Shown: positions 26,001 through 38,374 of the stretch, in pieces
How the letters are laid out: each line of letters opens with the position of its first letter
Numbering within the stretch: position 1 is the first letter of the stretch
NCBI GenBank assembly: GCA_022606135.1
Contig: JABYQN010000005.1
Coordinates: 558,001 to 622,000, forward strand
Reading direction: 5' to 3'
DNA from: Fomes fomentarius
Taxonomy: Eukaryota > Basidiomycota > Agaricomycetes > Polyporales > Polyporaceae
DNA: 64,000 nt
Notes under the pieces: generated by a model
What the model was told of the DNA's origin: nothing
The model's database searches: none
Seen by the model: the letters and a program-made list of their open reading frames with translations, nothing else
Program-made: the position numbers and the translations under genes

Positions 26001-26193
26001 CGAGAAGGGGGTGTTTGCTGGGCTTGTCCTTGGGGTGCATGTCTTGCCTGTCGCGCGCAGAGTGGAGGTCGTGGGGAGGAGGAAGTACGGGATTTGGGTC
26101 GAATGGCCGCAAGGCAGCATGGAGGGCGGCGGAGAGGGAGTCTTCCTCTGGAGGCGGGGGAGGAGTGTGCGGGCGAGCGAGTATATAAGACAT
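23076..26193 (-). CDS. alpha-arrestin (arrestin-related trafficking adaptor)
   Basis: Alpha-arrestins recruit Rsp5-type ubiquitin ligases to plasma-membrane transporters and trigger their endocytosis. The first ATG in frame is 26193. Exon 1 encodes the arrestin N-domain start, with LLSGNVILQLSEPTSIKEITLQFRGKA. After an interval with one or more introns (about 25490-25828) come VVCNHEWSFLEGDRHHAHTLKAGRHLFPFQLQIGGSLPSSI and the C-domain with LEIENTWPEKLMYSI, VKFQPMAKGVRVLSV. A long Ser/Thr-rich insert follows, then an intron near 24420-24480, and a final exon with LGNFDGHTSELRCSLPIHVLD. The tail has LPSYPS and LPTYES, variants of PY motifs that could bind WW domains. The last about 20 residues are hydrophobic after an Arg/Thr-rich repeat, which is odd for this family. 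Exact splicing near 25.5-25.8 kb is unresolved. Confidence 0.8.
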
Positions 26194-29100
26194 GGCGAAA
26201 GAAGCCGAACAAACAAGAAGCAGGGCCGAAGAAAGAAAGGAGAGAGAGGGAGGGTGGTGAAGCTGGTTGTATGGTAGAAGCAAGGCAGAAGCAAGATGGC
26301 TGGCGGAAGCTTGCCTGGCAGTGGGCAGTGGGAGCAGCCACCGGCCGCTGCAGTCAACGACGTTCCGTCCAGATCCCGCTCAGATTTATGTTTTCCGGCA
26401 AAGCACTCCTGCGATAGCCCTTCCCTCGGGTCGCCGGCGCGAGCCCAGGCGCATCCTCAAAATAATTGCCCCAGATAACTAACCGCAATCGCCCTCCTCC
26501 GACGTCATACCCCCCGGTCCGTCCCTCCCGTCTCCCTCTGCACCAGGCGCCCCGGCCTCACCGCGCTCATCACCCGCCGACGACCACGATTCGCCCGTCC
26601 AGCCGCAGCCAGACTCCTGCAGTATGTACTCTCCTCCCTTCGTCTCGCTCTGACACCGCCCTCGTTATCGTTCTCGCCAGCAACGCTTCCCACAACGCGG
26701 TCTCCCAGTCTATCGCCATCGATAGTCTCAGGCACTGGCCGTCCCAGTGCGATGGTCCCAGAATCCACCGTGCACACACCACTTTGACTTGACAACGCCC
26801 GGGTGGCACGCCTTCCGAGTCCAGCCCGGACAGCACACCGCCGCAGCTTTCAATTTATCGCCGCGAGAAGCAGCGCCACAAAGCTCTTGAGGACGCGACC
26901 GAGGTTTCCCCTTCCGCCTCCTCCTCCACTGTACCCGGTCGACTCTCGTGCGCCGTTGTGCTTGCACACGGCACACGGCTCACTTTTCCCATCCCGGGCC
27001 CATCTCGGTCCATCTGCGGCCCATCACTCTGTCAGAGCTTTCGCCCCTGGGCCCTGTGCCGGCCAGTGCTTTCTTCTTACACCTCAGTGAGATATAACTG
27101 GACACGCATCTGCATCACCTCTCTCTCTGCTGCCGTCTGTCCGATGTTTTGATTTTGGGCTGATTGCATGTATCAGAGTTTGTTCGTTCCAGTAACCTAT
27201 CTCTGCTACCACCACCTCTGGCAGTGGCTGTGTCCCCTCGGAACTTGGTCTTCCGTCGGACTGACCTCTTTTCGTGCTTGTTCGCGCGATACCATACTGC
27301 GCTTCCCAGCGGCTCCTCCCTATTCAGCCGTGCATGGCAAGCTTCTTTCGCAACTTCACACACAAAATCTTATCAAGCATGCTCTGCCTCGTCATGACAG
27401 TGATTGTTCTGAATAGTCCCTGTTCTCTCGTACACGCACCCTAATTTCCGCTTCCGCCAGGCTTCGTCTGACATCAGATAGATCTAGACATACAGCGACG
27501 TGCGCAGGCCTGCACCCTCAACGTAACACGAATATGCATAAAGCAGTATGTTCTCGAATATTCCCATCAGCTCACGCCTATTATGATCCCGAATCCGATC
27601 CATCTAAGGCATATTTAACGCCGCCGTACCAAATAGAACATCCACTGCAACTGCAGCAGGCAGCACCAGAGTCACGTCATTGCCCCCGTGCGCCCGTTGC
27701 CGGCACCGATCCGGTGGAAGCTTTGCGCTGGTTTTTTGCTCTCCTCCGGCCAATTCGCTGGACACCTGGCTCTACAACCTCCGTCCGGGTGGCGCGTGGA
27801 TCTGCAGGTACGTTCCCAGGACCATGTCTTCTCTCTCGCCTTTGCCATCCTAAATTACGGTATCCCAGCCGTGTACATGTTCTGGACAGACTGCGAGTAT
27901 CATCGAGGCGCGGCCGGTCGCTCTGGAACGTGAACCTAATAGCTTGCACCTCTTATGTACGCCGCCTTCCAAGGATCCTTTCTGTCAGACTAGCTGGCGG
28001 GCGGACACGGTGAACGGCGCTCGAGATCAGTTCTGGCTTCTGGGCTGGCTGTCTGTTTATGGTTCTCTGCGCCTCTCGCGTCGTTTGCCGTATCGCGACA
28101 GCGTCGATCCATTCAGATTCCAAATCTGGGCAACCGCGGTCTGACACAATCAGGAGATGCAGAACACCATCCTCCGTTTCGCCCCAAACTATTTTTTCTC
28201 ATTTTTTTGCACAGCGCGGTGTGCACCGTGCTAGATTCATGCTTGTGGCATCGTGGCGTCGTGGCGGCACGTCAGAGTCGTCTCTAGGTCCCAGCCTAAG
28301 GCACCGTCAAACGTTCGACTAAGTACTAGCAGTCGATAGCATTAGCTTAAAGGTTGGCAACAGGCAACAGGCAACGGAGGCAAGGGCGAACGTGACGCGA
28401 TTCCGCCGAGATCCCTTCTGCTCGGAGCGAAGCTCAGGGTGGTCGGGGCGGAGGCACGTTCGTTGCGGTTGTGTACTGACGCCGAGCTGCTTTCTCTACT
28501 GCAAGCGGTAGCATCAAGCACTCTGTTATCTATGTTGGTGTTGGGTGGGAGAACGCGGGTGTCGTGTCTTCCATGATGCATGATGCATGATTTATGTCGG
28601 CCGCCAGCACAGCACATCACAACACGCTCCATCGCAGAAACTCGTTTCCATTCTACGTATCTCCGGCGTATCTGGATTTTTGAAGATGACGCGCCGCGAG
28701 GGTACGCATGTGAAACCTGTTGTGGTGACTGTACGGTATATAGAAGCGTCGAGGCCGGCGCGTACCTGGATGTGGTGTGTGTATGTGTCGTTGTGCTCTG
28801 CCGTTTTCCGTCGATGATTTCGATGATTCCTCAGCGTAGGTGCATTGAATAGATAAAGAAGGTTTGGAAGTCTGAACGTTCAGCCTCTCGTTTTTTTTCT
28901 CATCCATACTTCATGCACTCCGCACTCCGACCGGGCGGGTACGATCGAGTCAGTCGGCGGACTCATGGTTGGCCCGGCGATGGCGTGCATAACATTTTCA
29001 GTGTCCGTTTCTTTGCCGGACGCGGGTCGCGACCGACCGAACATGAACGCGACCCAAGTCTCACAGTGACAACGTGTTGAAGAAGAACGCGTGGGAAAGG

Positions 29101-31172
29101 CACGTCATGGTACGATGACTCGGAGTCGATTACAAGAACCGCGACGACAGGACCCAGAACATGTTGCGTATGCCATGAATACCTAGGCCTTTTGTTCGAG
29201 AGGAAATGCTTCCGCAGGAAAACATACGCATGGCGTCTTCCATTCCTAAATATACCGCGGAGTACGGTGGGTTGTGCGGTGTGTACAGTATATGCACAGA
29301 CGAGAGTCTAGACCGCTCACTGCCAGTGCTCTTTGTTTGACCAGGCATCGATCTTGGCACCCTCAACCTCATTGCAGCCCGCAGCACTCCCACACGGCGT
29401 CGAACCAGAGAGGGCCGACCCAACTGTCGTCGGCCGATACTCCCAAGAAGCATCATGGAAGCATTTCCTGGACAAATGGGACATGACAATGACATACGCA
29501 ACAATTCATCTCGTTCAAGTTGACTCGTAGTGGAGTCAAGTCCAAGTCACTTGCTGTTTTGCTGCTTGGTCCCTTCTTGCCCCTTCTTGCCCTAGTATCG
29601 CGCCATCGGCTCGGCGACATACTCAGCGGCCGCACAGCATTCATGGACCTCTTATCCAGATGCTGGACTCGGACGCCTCCGCCTCCGGAGCTACGCATGT
29701 ACTTATCTTGCCTTTGTTGTTTGGAACATTTTGAAATACGTTCCTCGATCGATCGAATGCCAGCCCAATCGCAAACGTGGATCTCCATCTCGACTTGGAG
29801 CGCACGTTTACATAGCAAGTAAGTGCCACTGCTCAGCGCTCAGCCCGGGCCGTGTTACTAGTATATCGATAGCACCCTTTCCGTCGTGCCTGGAGACATG
29901 TCTTGGTTTTGAACGACTCGTCAGATCTCAGAGTGTGTATGGCACAATTGCAGATAGCGATTGGTACAGCATGTCATAATCATACCATGCGAATAGTACA
30001 CAGACGCAAGATGATCATGATTCATGATACATGATACATAAGTAGTCGCACGTTCAAATTGAACAATGAAGTAGGAACGTGCAGAATGCTCGTACTACGC
30101 TACTAAGTTGTGTAGATGTTGTTGAACGGCCATACATTCTATTCTCATGCATCATCAATCCGCTGATGAGTGTACATAGCTGTAATTGTTTACAATACCT
30201 CGACAATCGTTCTCGACTAGGTGTCATCCTATTGAGTGATCCTGAAGCAGCCCAGCCCGAGTACGTAGTCCTCATCTTCCATTTTAACACTGCTTCCGTG
30301 TTACAACTCGGAGTTGGTGTGCGCAGCACTTGTACCGAGGCGGCAGCCTCGTCCATATCTGTAACTGTGAGTTTCAATCCTCTTGCAATCCCATTTGACG
30401 GCCCTCGATGGAGTTAGTGATCGGTAGAACTGGGTATGCCACCCAAATTCCAACTAGCCTATACTCGTCCATTTGAGTGCAGCTGCAGGCAGTCTTCTCA
30501 GCATCACAACAATTGAGGCACCGTCCAGAGCCCGCCCCAACGGCTCGTCTCTCTCGCGATGCTGGAGTTAGTATGTAGAGGCACCGACAAACTTCTGCCC
30601 TGCAGGCAGTGTCGCCGTCGACACGCTCTAGGCTCAGCACCAACCCCAAATATGACAGGTCGGTGACCGCAGAATGGAAGCTGGCGATAAGGTTGGATGG
30701 TGTACACCAGCATAGTCTAGTCATAGAAGCTCAGAACGATCGCAAGAGGAATCGAGGATACGAGCGCGCCGCATCTCGCAGATATGGACCATATCTATCG
30801 CTGGTGGTGAGAACACGCGCATGTAAGGATAGTCCGATGGGGTTGGTGCAGTACACCACTCGTAGCCAATGACAAAGAGATTCTAGGTCGTCAGAATGAG
30901 AAAAAAAAAACAGGAACAGCTCCAGCTGCGCACGGCGACCGAGATGACTAGTGCACTTTTCCTACCTCATGCGGAGCCAGAAGTATCGCAACATATCACG
31001 GAGGAGTGGAGGAACGGTCGTCATTATACGATGTGCAGATCAATAGTACCATGAGGAGCGCAAGGATAGTGTCCATGTTCCACACATACACCACGATAAA
31101 CATATTGTCGTCCGGCAAAGAGATTTTGATTCTTGTGTGAAAGCCCCAGAGACAGCAGGGAATGCGGTACGT
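26194..31172. other. 5-kb gene-poor interval
   Basis: No supported gene in nearly 5 kb. The stretch 26466-27115 is strongly pyrimidine-rich on the + strand, as in basidiomycete core promoters and leaders, but no convincing coding frame follows. Downstream frames (for example 27534-28013 and 29453-29818) have no family motifs and no GC3 bias like the real genes. A/T runs occur near 28888 (T8) and 30900 (A10). The stretch may hold a noncoding transcript, the long leader of the arrestin gene, or relics of insertions. Confidence 0.4.
28572..28590. repeat. CATGATG tandem repeat
   Basis: Two full CATGATG units and a partial third are read directly. A looser set of CATGATN units lies at about 30016-30040 in the same gene-poor stretch. 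Confidence 0.7.
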
Positions 31173-33452
31173 TCATGCCTTGTAGAGCGCGTCCAAGAAC
31201 GCCTCTGCAACATGCCCGACCATCGTCGATCCGACCGGGCTCGACTGGCCCAAACCTGCGAAACAGGTAAGCAGAGACTTCTGCTGCGCTTATATGCCCA
31301 TTACACGCACCGTAGAGCATCACCATGGTACCATCGCTCAACGGGCTGAGCCTCACCTCGTTGATCGCGTCCTTGAGGTCCGCAATGAAGTTATCCACGA
31401 CAGGCACCGTCAAGCGCTATTCCATCGAACATCGAACACACGACACGGTCAGCACCCCGACCAGCAGACAGAAGAAGAGGCGTACCGTGCAAGCGATATG
31501 CACCGCGGCCGGGTTAGAGATCGCGTTCAGATGCCAGCCTTTCTTGCTCATCGTGTCCCCGACCGCGAGCACGTTCAGCTTCGACCCGTGCACGGGCGCG
31601 AATGCGACGACGGACGCCGGCGGGTTGCCCAGGACGCGCAATTCTGGGATCTCCGCACGGATGCGCTGCGCAATGGTCTTGGCCGCGCCGACGATATCCT
31701 TGCAAGACTGCAGGTAGCCGCTGTTTTACGCATCCGATTAGAGCTTCGAAGTGACTGCGGGTCAGAGGGACTTACGCGTGGCCCATGTATTGCAGCGTCG
31801 CCCAAGTTCCGGCAATGAGGGCACCGGGACTATTGGCCGTTAGCACAAGACATGCACGATGGAACGACTGAACACGTACCGGGAACCAGCGATGCTCGGG
31901 CTGGCGTAGACTCCGCCGGTCCAGTCGGGGTTGACGTAGTACTGGAAGCGTCGGAGTGCAGCATCCTTGTACATAATCACCGAATTGCCCTAAATATCCA
32001 GCAACTCAGCACACACGATGTGACATTCGTCGTACTTCGTTTCACACGAACCTTGGGTGCGAAGCCATACTGGGAGAGCGCGAAACCAAGTCAGCCTTCC
32101 TCCGATGGCGCCGGGGGAAACTCGGACGCAGGACACAAACGTACCTTGTGCGTATCGCAACTGATACTGGTCACACCCTGAACCCTGAAGTCAAACGGCC
32201 GCACGGGGAAGCCTGCCTCTTCGAGGAATGGCATTATGAAGCTACCCAAGCAGCAGTCGACATGTAACCCAATCTTGTGCTTGGACGCGAGCTTGCCCAG
32301 GGAGACGATGTCGTCTTGGCAGCCGTCCGGGAAGTTAATTGCAGAGCCAACGAGCTACGGTGGCAAAATGAGCTTGCAGCAGGCTGGTTCACGGAATATA
32401 AGCTTACTAGGATGGTGTTTGGATTAATGGCACGCGCGACACGTTTGGTGTCCACCTGGCGCGTCTCTGGGTCCACGGGGATGGTGTGTACCTTGATGCC
32501 CATGTACGCCGCGCCCTTGTCGAACGCAGCATGAGCGGAGATGGGCACTATCCTAAGGAACAGCAATTCAGTTGGGCCTCGTACATAGCCAAAGAACTAT
32601 ACATGGAAACAAACATTTCCGGCTCCGTGATACCTTTGGTCGCCCTAGCCCAGTCACGATACGTCTTCACAGCCATGACGATGGACTCTGTGCCGCCGGA
32701 CGTGGTACACCCTGCCCCAGTGGGATTGTTGTACATCTTGAGTACCATTGCGACAATCTCTGCTTCCATCTTGCGCACTGCCGGGAAGACATCGGGGTGC
32801 AGAGGATTTGAGACGCAATACCTATCGAATGCCGCAACGATGACCTTCTGCAAATCCGCTCCGCCATCTGGACGCAAAACAGCGCGTTCAAGCGTTGTCT
32901 TGGATATGAAGACGCTAGGACTGTGCACTCACGATACACGGCGCCAGAGACCTTGCCGTGGTGCCAGTCGGCATGCTCGCCAGCCTGCTCGTCCATCTTC
33001 GCCATCTCGGCAAGGATCCAATCGGGATTATTTCCCTGTGCAGGAAGAGACAAGTACCGTGTCACGCCAGGACCTTGGGGAACCATCTTCTTCTCAATGT
33101 CGAGCCTGGCTTTACCCAGCTCGGTCTCAACTTTCTTCTTCGCAGAAGGGAAGCGCAATGCGAGCAGGATCGATTCCTACATCCGCATGCGCAGCCACAC
33201 TCGGACGGTCAGATATCTCGTGCAGGATGCTTGGATACTCGCCGAACGCACCTGGAGTACCCATTTGTAGATATCCCGGATCGTCTGCAGGACACCGCGT
33301 GCGCGCAGATGGCGTTGCGCTTTGATTGCGCGTGTGAGAAGGAGGTAGACGACGATTGCATTCGTGAAGTTCTGCCAGTAGCTGCGTCCTACAGGCGACA
33401 GAGCCGAGACGACTGTCTTGGCGCGTGCGACGAGGGCGGTTGTCGTGCTCAT
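31173..33452 (-). CDS. DPL1: sphingosine-1-phosphate lyase
   Basis: This PLP-dependent enzyme cleaves long-chain-base phosphates to a fatty aldehyde and phosphoethanolamine, the last step of sphingolipid breakdown, at the ER. The start at 33452 gives a short lumenal N-terminus and one membrane segment ([15 protein letters not shown]). Conserved blocks follow: [85 protein letters not shown], and [10 protein letters not shown]. The cofactor lysine lies in SCDTHKYGFAPKG, a motif rejoined across an intron. The C-terminus reads [21 protein letters not shown] then FLDALYKA, stop at 31173-31175. About nine introns. All expected catalytic regions are present, so it should be active. Confidence 0.9.
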
Positions 33453-33776
33453 GTTGGCGGTAGTCCGGTAGTCGTCGTCAGAGTGCGCCGTTGCGACGTG
33501 GCATATACGAGACACAGAAGACGCGCCAGGCGACAGACGTTCTATATGATGAGCTAGAACTGCGACCCGGAGTCGAACGGACCACAGCACGGTTCATCCG
33601 CTCACCATGACATATGCAGATTCGGCTGCGGCCACCATACCGGCCCGCATACTAAACGCCTAAGTTTGGTCCAGAAAAGGGTAATCTAAATGATAACAAA
33701 ACTCACAGTACTAAATCTGGGGAAATCGCGTCAAGATTTGGACTCAAGCGGACCTGTTTGCTCAACTGCAGCCACC
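33453..33776. promoter_or_regulatory. shared divergent promoter (S1P lyase / prefoldin 4)
   Basis: This 324-bp interval lies between two divergent start codons. A short tRNA-T-arm-like string near 33560 was examined and rejected. The gene starts imply both promoters are here. Confidence 0.45.
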
Positions 33777-34416
33777 ATGCGCATGGCAAGTACGATGTCG
33801 ACCGCACCCGTTTTGCCGACATTGTCTGACCACCAAACAGCTATCTCAGGACGACGAACACGACGACAATACCGAGGTGACATGGGGTGTGTTCCATGCA
33901 AAACACCTCGATTGCGATTGCACGCGCACTCATACAGCCTGCTTGCAGAGGACCAGCAGCGGATTAATTCTTTCTCGAATCTGAACACGCGTCTGCGCAG
34001 TATCGAGGAGAAAATTGCGGCCGTCAAGGTGCGTGCATGTCTGTTTCTATGGTCTACACACTCCTGGACCCTTGTTGGGGGGATAGGTCGAGAAGGAAGC
34101 TCTGGATGATATTTCAATGGAACTTGAGCTCGCAGATGAAGACGAGCCTGTATTGTGCGCATATCGTTCATCTCCGCCGTTCGCGTTTTACGGACCATAA
34201 CTCTGGCCCTTCCGCCTTCGCAGGTACAAGATCGGGGAGGCGTTCATCCACATGCCGCACTCACTAGCCGTCAAGAGGCTGGAAAGGGATCTTGCCGCAC
34301 TAGACAAAGAGCTCTCCAAGCATACATCCAGCGCGGAGGAGTGCGAAAAGACCATGAAGGAGCTCAAGGTCACGCTATACGCTAAGTTTGGTCGTGCGAT
34401 CAACCTAGACGAGTAG
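33777..34416 (+). CDS. prefoldin subunit 4
   Basis: Subunit 4 of the hexameric prefoldin (GimC) chaperone, which delivers nascent actin and tubulin to the CCT chaperonin in the cytosol. The first coding exon is only ATGCGCATG (33777-33785), followed by a GC donor (gcaagt). The second exon encodes DDEHDDNTEVTW and ends one base into the next codon. The third supplies EDQQRINSFSNLNTRL, the subunit-4 signature. Then VKVEKEALDDISMELELADEDEPVLYKIGEAFIHMP follows across two more introns, and a second coiled-coil arm ends in FGRAINLDE, stop at 34414-34416. The predicted product of about 130 residues matches the family length. Divergent from the S1P lyase gene. Confidence 0.9.
33786..33849 (+). other. 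GC-AG intron after a 9-nt first coding exon
   Basis: The only donor that joins MRM to DDEHDDNTEVTW is gcaagt at 33786; the acceptor is the ctatctcag just before gacgacgaa. The deduced N-terminus MRM-DDE matches the start of prefoldin 4 proteins. The intron end is given to within a few bases. Confidence 0.7.
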
Positions 34417-34999
34417 AAGTGCGTCGCATCCTCTGAGTTCGAGTTGAGATGCAGTTAGGTCATGTTGTACGAATACTGTCCCGAGATGCAATATCCGCCA
34501 CAATGCCCACTTTTTGATCTTGGCATATTCAGTGTGGGCGCTCTCTCCACGTCTGGTGCATAGTAGAGACGATCTTTACCCAACACCTCTTGAATCATGT
34601 TCTAGTTCCAGTGCAGTCCAGGAGTATATTGAGGAATAGTTTGTCTACAGCTGCAACGCTCTCGTCTGCATTCGACGTGCGCGTGTTGACGATGCGAGGT
34701 CACTTCCCGTGTCTGCCATCTCAAGGATGTTTCACCGACGGAATCTCCAATTTGCGACACAGCTTCGTATGCAGCTGCTTGCCACTGGGTTTTCAGAATT
34801 CACTCGCCCTTTCGACATACATTCTTATCGCAGCTGTCATTCACGATTCTCTACCTATCCTGAAGTCGTGGAGGGAGTCCATGAGTATGGCCTCAGATGT
34901 TGCTGGCTAGCTCCCTCGGACAAGTATTGGATCGTATGCCCGTCTTGGAGTTAGCCACACCTACGTGAAAAACAGGCGCGGATTCCCGTTGGTCGAGCA
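34417..34999. other. intergenic, no gene seen
   Basis: This holds the 3' flank of prefoldin 4 and the outer edge of the left inverted arm. No coding signal was found. Confidence 0.4.
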
Positions 35000-35270
35000 C
35001 CACAGTCAGCCGCGGGATTTTGCGCGGTGCGGGGACGAGTGCCCTGCCAGCCCCAATCGCGGCTGACTGTGAGTGACACCAGGAGTTCGCCTCCAGGGCG
35101 ATGCTCTTTCTCCAACGCCCGCCCCGTATGTCTATGTGGTCAGCCGCCCCAGCCTCAGGCCTCTCGTGGTTTGTTTGCCTCTCTCCTGGGCCCGTATATC
35201 TACTCCCTGCCCTTTCCCCCTCCCCTACCTTCCCGCTCCTCATCTTCTATCTCCCCTCTTTTCGTCTCCT

Positions 35271-37721
35271 ATGGCACGCGCACCCAGAATGAATGCCCAC
35301 GCCGCTGTCGCGGCATTGTCGCTCTTTGCTTCGGTATATGCTCAGAACACCGTTTCCAGACCCGGTCAACCTAGCCGGTCAGACGCACCCCTCGGTCAGT
35401 TTGAGGTCGTAGGAGACAGTATTGTCAGCGCACAACAGGTACGCACAGTTGTTTTACGCGGGACGCATGAAAATGACATCCCGCGCGTCGCAGCTATTCC
35501 TGGGAACAACAGACAAGGTCTACATCGTCGACAAGGTGGAGAACAACCCCACAAAGATCAATGGTCACCCCGCATGGGCAGCAGGTCGGTATATGCGGAC
35601 ATGAACTGTGCATACAGCTGCTTCATCTCGCCCTTTGACAGAGTACTCCATCAGCAAGAACAAGGGTCGCGCAATGGACATCGTCACGAACTCGTTCTGC
35701 GCAGGCGGTGCCGTCCTCGGCAACGGGACATGGCTCAACGTTGGCGGAAACCAGGCAGTGAAGAAAGGGGGCGTGCAGGCCGATAACCCAAACGGCGATG
35801 GAGAGTATGCCGACCCTGATGGTGGCAAATCGTATGTTCATGAATAATTGCCTCGCCTGGAGCATTTGCAGTATACTGACCGCCCGCTTCTCTCTGCAGT
35901 GTCCGGTGAATAGACGTGTTCGATTCCTGACTGCGTGCAATGTCTGACATGGGGATGTGCTAGATTGGTCAACCCTTGTGACGACGAAAGCTGCGAATGG
36001 ACGCTTGCAGTTGACATGCCCACCCGCCGGTGGTACCCTACTCTGTGCGTCTCTCTTTCTAGCATTTATGTTTGGCGCGGTCTGACACAACATATACACA
36101 GTGAGACGCTTGAGGATGGCTCTGTTATGATCGTAAGTGTTATTAACCCGCGACCCCTATCGATGACTAACTGATGTCCGCAGCTCGGTGGTTGCGGCTG
36201 GGGAGGATACGTGAACAACGCAGCCCAGGACAACCCGACTTGGGAGATCTTCCCTCCGACCGCCGACCACGAGCTCGTCCACTCTAACTTGCTTGCCACC
36301 ACCCTCCCGGCGAACCTGTACCCGCTAACATGGATGCTGCCCTCCGGCAAGCTCTTCGTGCAGTCGAACTGGAAGACAGTACTGCTGGACTACAAGTTGA
36401 AACAGGAGACGCCTCTCGATGACATGAAGGATGCCGTCCGCGTTTACCCCGCCAGCGGTGGCTCGACGATGTTAGCCCTGTCGCCGGACAACAACTACAC
36501 CGCCACGCTCCTGTTCTGCGGTGGTAGCAACCTGCAGCCGGACCAATGGAACATCAACTGGAACATCGCCGCGTTCAACGCGTCAGACTCGTGCGTGCGC
36601 ATCACGCCCGACCAGTCGTCGTCCTACGTCCAGGACGATCCGCTCCCCGAGGGTCGGTCGATGGGCAACCTCATCAACCTGCCGAACGGTAAGATCCTGA
36701 TGCTCAACGGCGCGCAGACCGGCACGGCAGGCTACGGCGATGCTGCCTGGGCCATCGACGACTCGTACGCGAACAACCCGATCCTCATGCCCATCATGTA
36801 CGACCCGAGCGCACCCCAGGGCAAGAGGTGGTCCCGCGACGGTCTCTCCCCGAGCACTGTCCCGCGGATGTACCACTCGAGTGCGACGCTGCTTCCTGAC
36901 GGTCAGTCTCACTAATCTCAAGCATACTAGACAGCGCTGACGATCCCTCCCCCCCTTTGTAGGCTCCGTGTTCGTCTCCGGATCGAATCCGCACCCGGAC
37001 TTCGTGGTCGAGAACGTCAAGTTCGTGACAGAGTACCGGGTGGAGTACTTCTACCCCGAGTACTACAACGAGCGCCGGCCTGAGCCCGAGGGTATTCTGA
37101 GCCACCTGTCGTACGGTGGCGACTACTTCAACGTCACGCTCTCCAAGGACGACCTCAAGGGCGACGTAAGCAATGTCAAGAAGACCAAGGTGGTCGTCAT
37201 CCGCACCGGGTACTCCACGCATGCCATGGTCAGTAGGCTCACATTCTTGCAAAGCGCGCATATAGCTGACGATCGGGCTCTGGAATGTAGAACATGGGTC
37301 AGCGCATGCTCGAGCTGGACATGTCCTACACCGGCAACAAGGACGGTAGCGCGGTCCTGCACGTCTCCCAGATGCCGCCGAACCCAGCCATCTTCCCTCC
37401 CGGCCCTGCACGTAAGTCCCCTTTACTCCCGCATGCTTTAACTCTGAGTCTAACGCTCGATATCACCCAACAGTCGCCTTCGTCGTCGTGAACGGCGTCC
37501 CGTCCGTCGGCGTGCAGATTATGATCGGCTCAGGCAAGATCGAGAAGCAGGCGGTCAGAAACACGCCCACTCTCCCGTCGTCCGCTATTGCTGGGCTCTC
37601 GGACGACTCGAGCGACGGTAACTACGCGGACCAGGGCAAGAATGCGGCCGGCGCCCTCGCTGCCCCGTCGCTCTTTGTAGCGGGGGTAGCTTCCCTTTGC
37701 CTGCTGTTGTCTATGCTCTGA
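35271..37721 (+). CDS. copper radical oxidase (glyoxal-oxidase type), GPI-anchored, copy A
   Basis: Secreted oxidase that oxidises aldehydes such as glyoxal while reducing O2 to H2O2, which feeds ligninolytic peroxidases. The start at 35271 gives a signal peptide (NAHAAVAALSLFASVYAQ). The glyoxal-oxidase N-domain follows, with the radical-site cysteine in NSFCAGG, the cross-linked tyrosine in TRRWYPT, the axial Tyr-His pair in PRMYHSSATLLPDG and the C-domain copper histidine in GYSTHAMNMGQR. The C-terminal galactose-oxidase-like domain ends in VNGVPSVGVQIMIG. A small-residue linker and hydrophobic tail (FVAGVASLCLLLSML) predict GPI anchoring. At least nine exons include a 6-nt microexon. Nearly identical to copy B; in the exon at about 36211-36900 I count about 15 residue differences in about 230. 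Intact. Confidence 0.88.
35900..35905 (+). other. 6-nt microexon of copper radical oxidase copy A
   Basis: TGTCCG lies between acceptor ctctgcag (ending 35899) and donor gtgaatag (35906). Exon 3 ends in phase 2 (GGC AAA TC). Adding T-GTC-CG and then A-TTG-GTC gives GKSVRLVNPCDD, the only reading that keeps the frame. The same hexamer and splice sites occur in copy B. Confidence 0.75.
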
Positions 37722-38374
37722 TACCCCCAGAGCCCCTTCTGCAAGCGCTTCTATGCTCACTTGTCCTTCGTTTGGGATTCTAGTCTAGCGTGGATATCTG
37801 TATTTCCCTCTTATCATTTCCGTATTCTTTGACGGGTGACGATTTTGATGACGACCTTACACTACACTACATATCTTTTGCTACTATTTCTGTGGTCACG
37901 CGGATACTAGCATGTTTGTTCTATAGCCCCCTACGCACGTAGTACGGAAATCATCATCCATTCCGCATACAATCCACATCAACTGCCCTGTCATCTAGCC
38001 ATCTATAGCCATATCATACATATCTCACTCTTCACAACCACTTTGTCCCCTCTGGAGTCCCGGGGCGTCGTTTAGGCACTCCTTCACACCGCTCCTTCTG
38101 TTGGTGCTACCGACTTTATGATACTACTCGATGGATACGGTCTTGGGTGCGAGAGGATGGCTCGCACTGTATTCTCCATCCTACCGCGACGGTGCTTTCG
38201 ACACTGAAGCTCGAAATGGGTGGGATGCGAGCATCTGGCTCATGCGACATGTGCACGAGTACCCATTGAGGAAGATGACCCTGCTGAGGTATCATGACCA
38301 TAAACTAAAGATCGACTTCGCTCAATCGTGCAATCGAACACAAGTCTAAGATTCACCTACCCATCCTTCAAATC
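37722..38374. other. intergenic within the left arm
   Basis: This is the 3' flank of copper radical oxidase A, conserved with copy B up to about 37950. A shared short block follows at 38174-38243. No gene is seen. Confidence 0.5.
38174..38243 (+). repeat. short block shared with the right arm
   Basis: CTCCATCCTACCGCGACGGT at the left and GCGAGCATCTGGCTCATG at the right both recur in reverse complement at about 55896-55948, with a slightly shorter middle. It lies between the BTB remnant and the oxidase gene in both arms. Confidence 0.75.

Noticed and set aside
26803..27090. Proline/serine-rich + strand frame
   Set aside because: The composition follows from a pyrimidine-rich promoter-like stretch. 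There are no family motifs and no joining exons.
33555..33600. tRNA-like T-arm string (GTTCGACTC on the minus strand) near the S1P lyase promoter
   Set aside because: The flanking bases do not form a 5-bp T-stem, no matching acceptor stem or anticodon arm was found, and it lies in a leader region.
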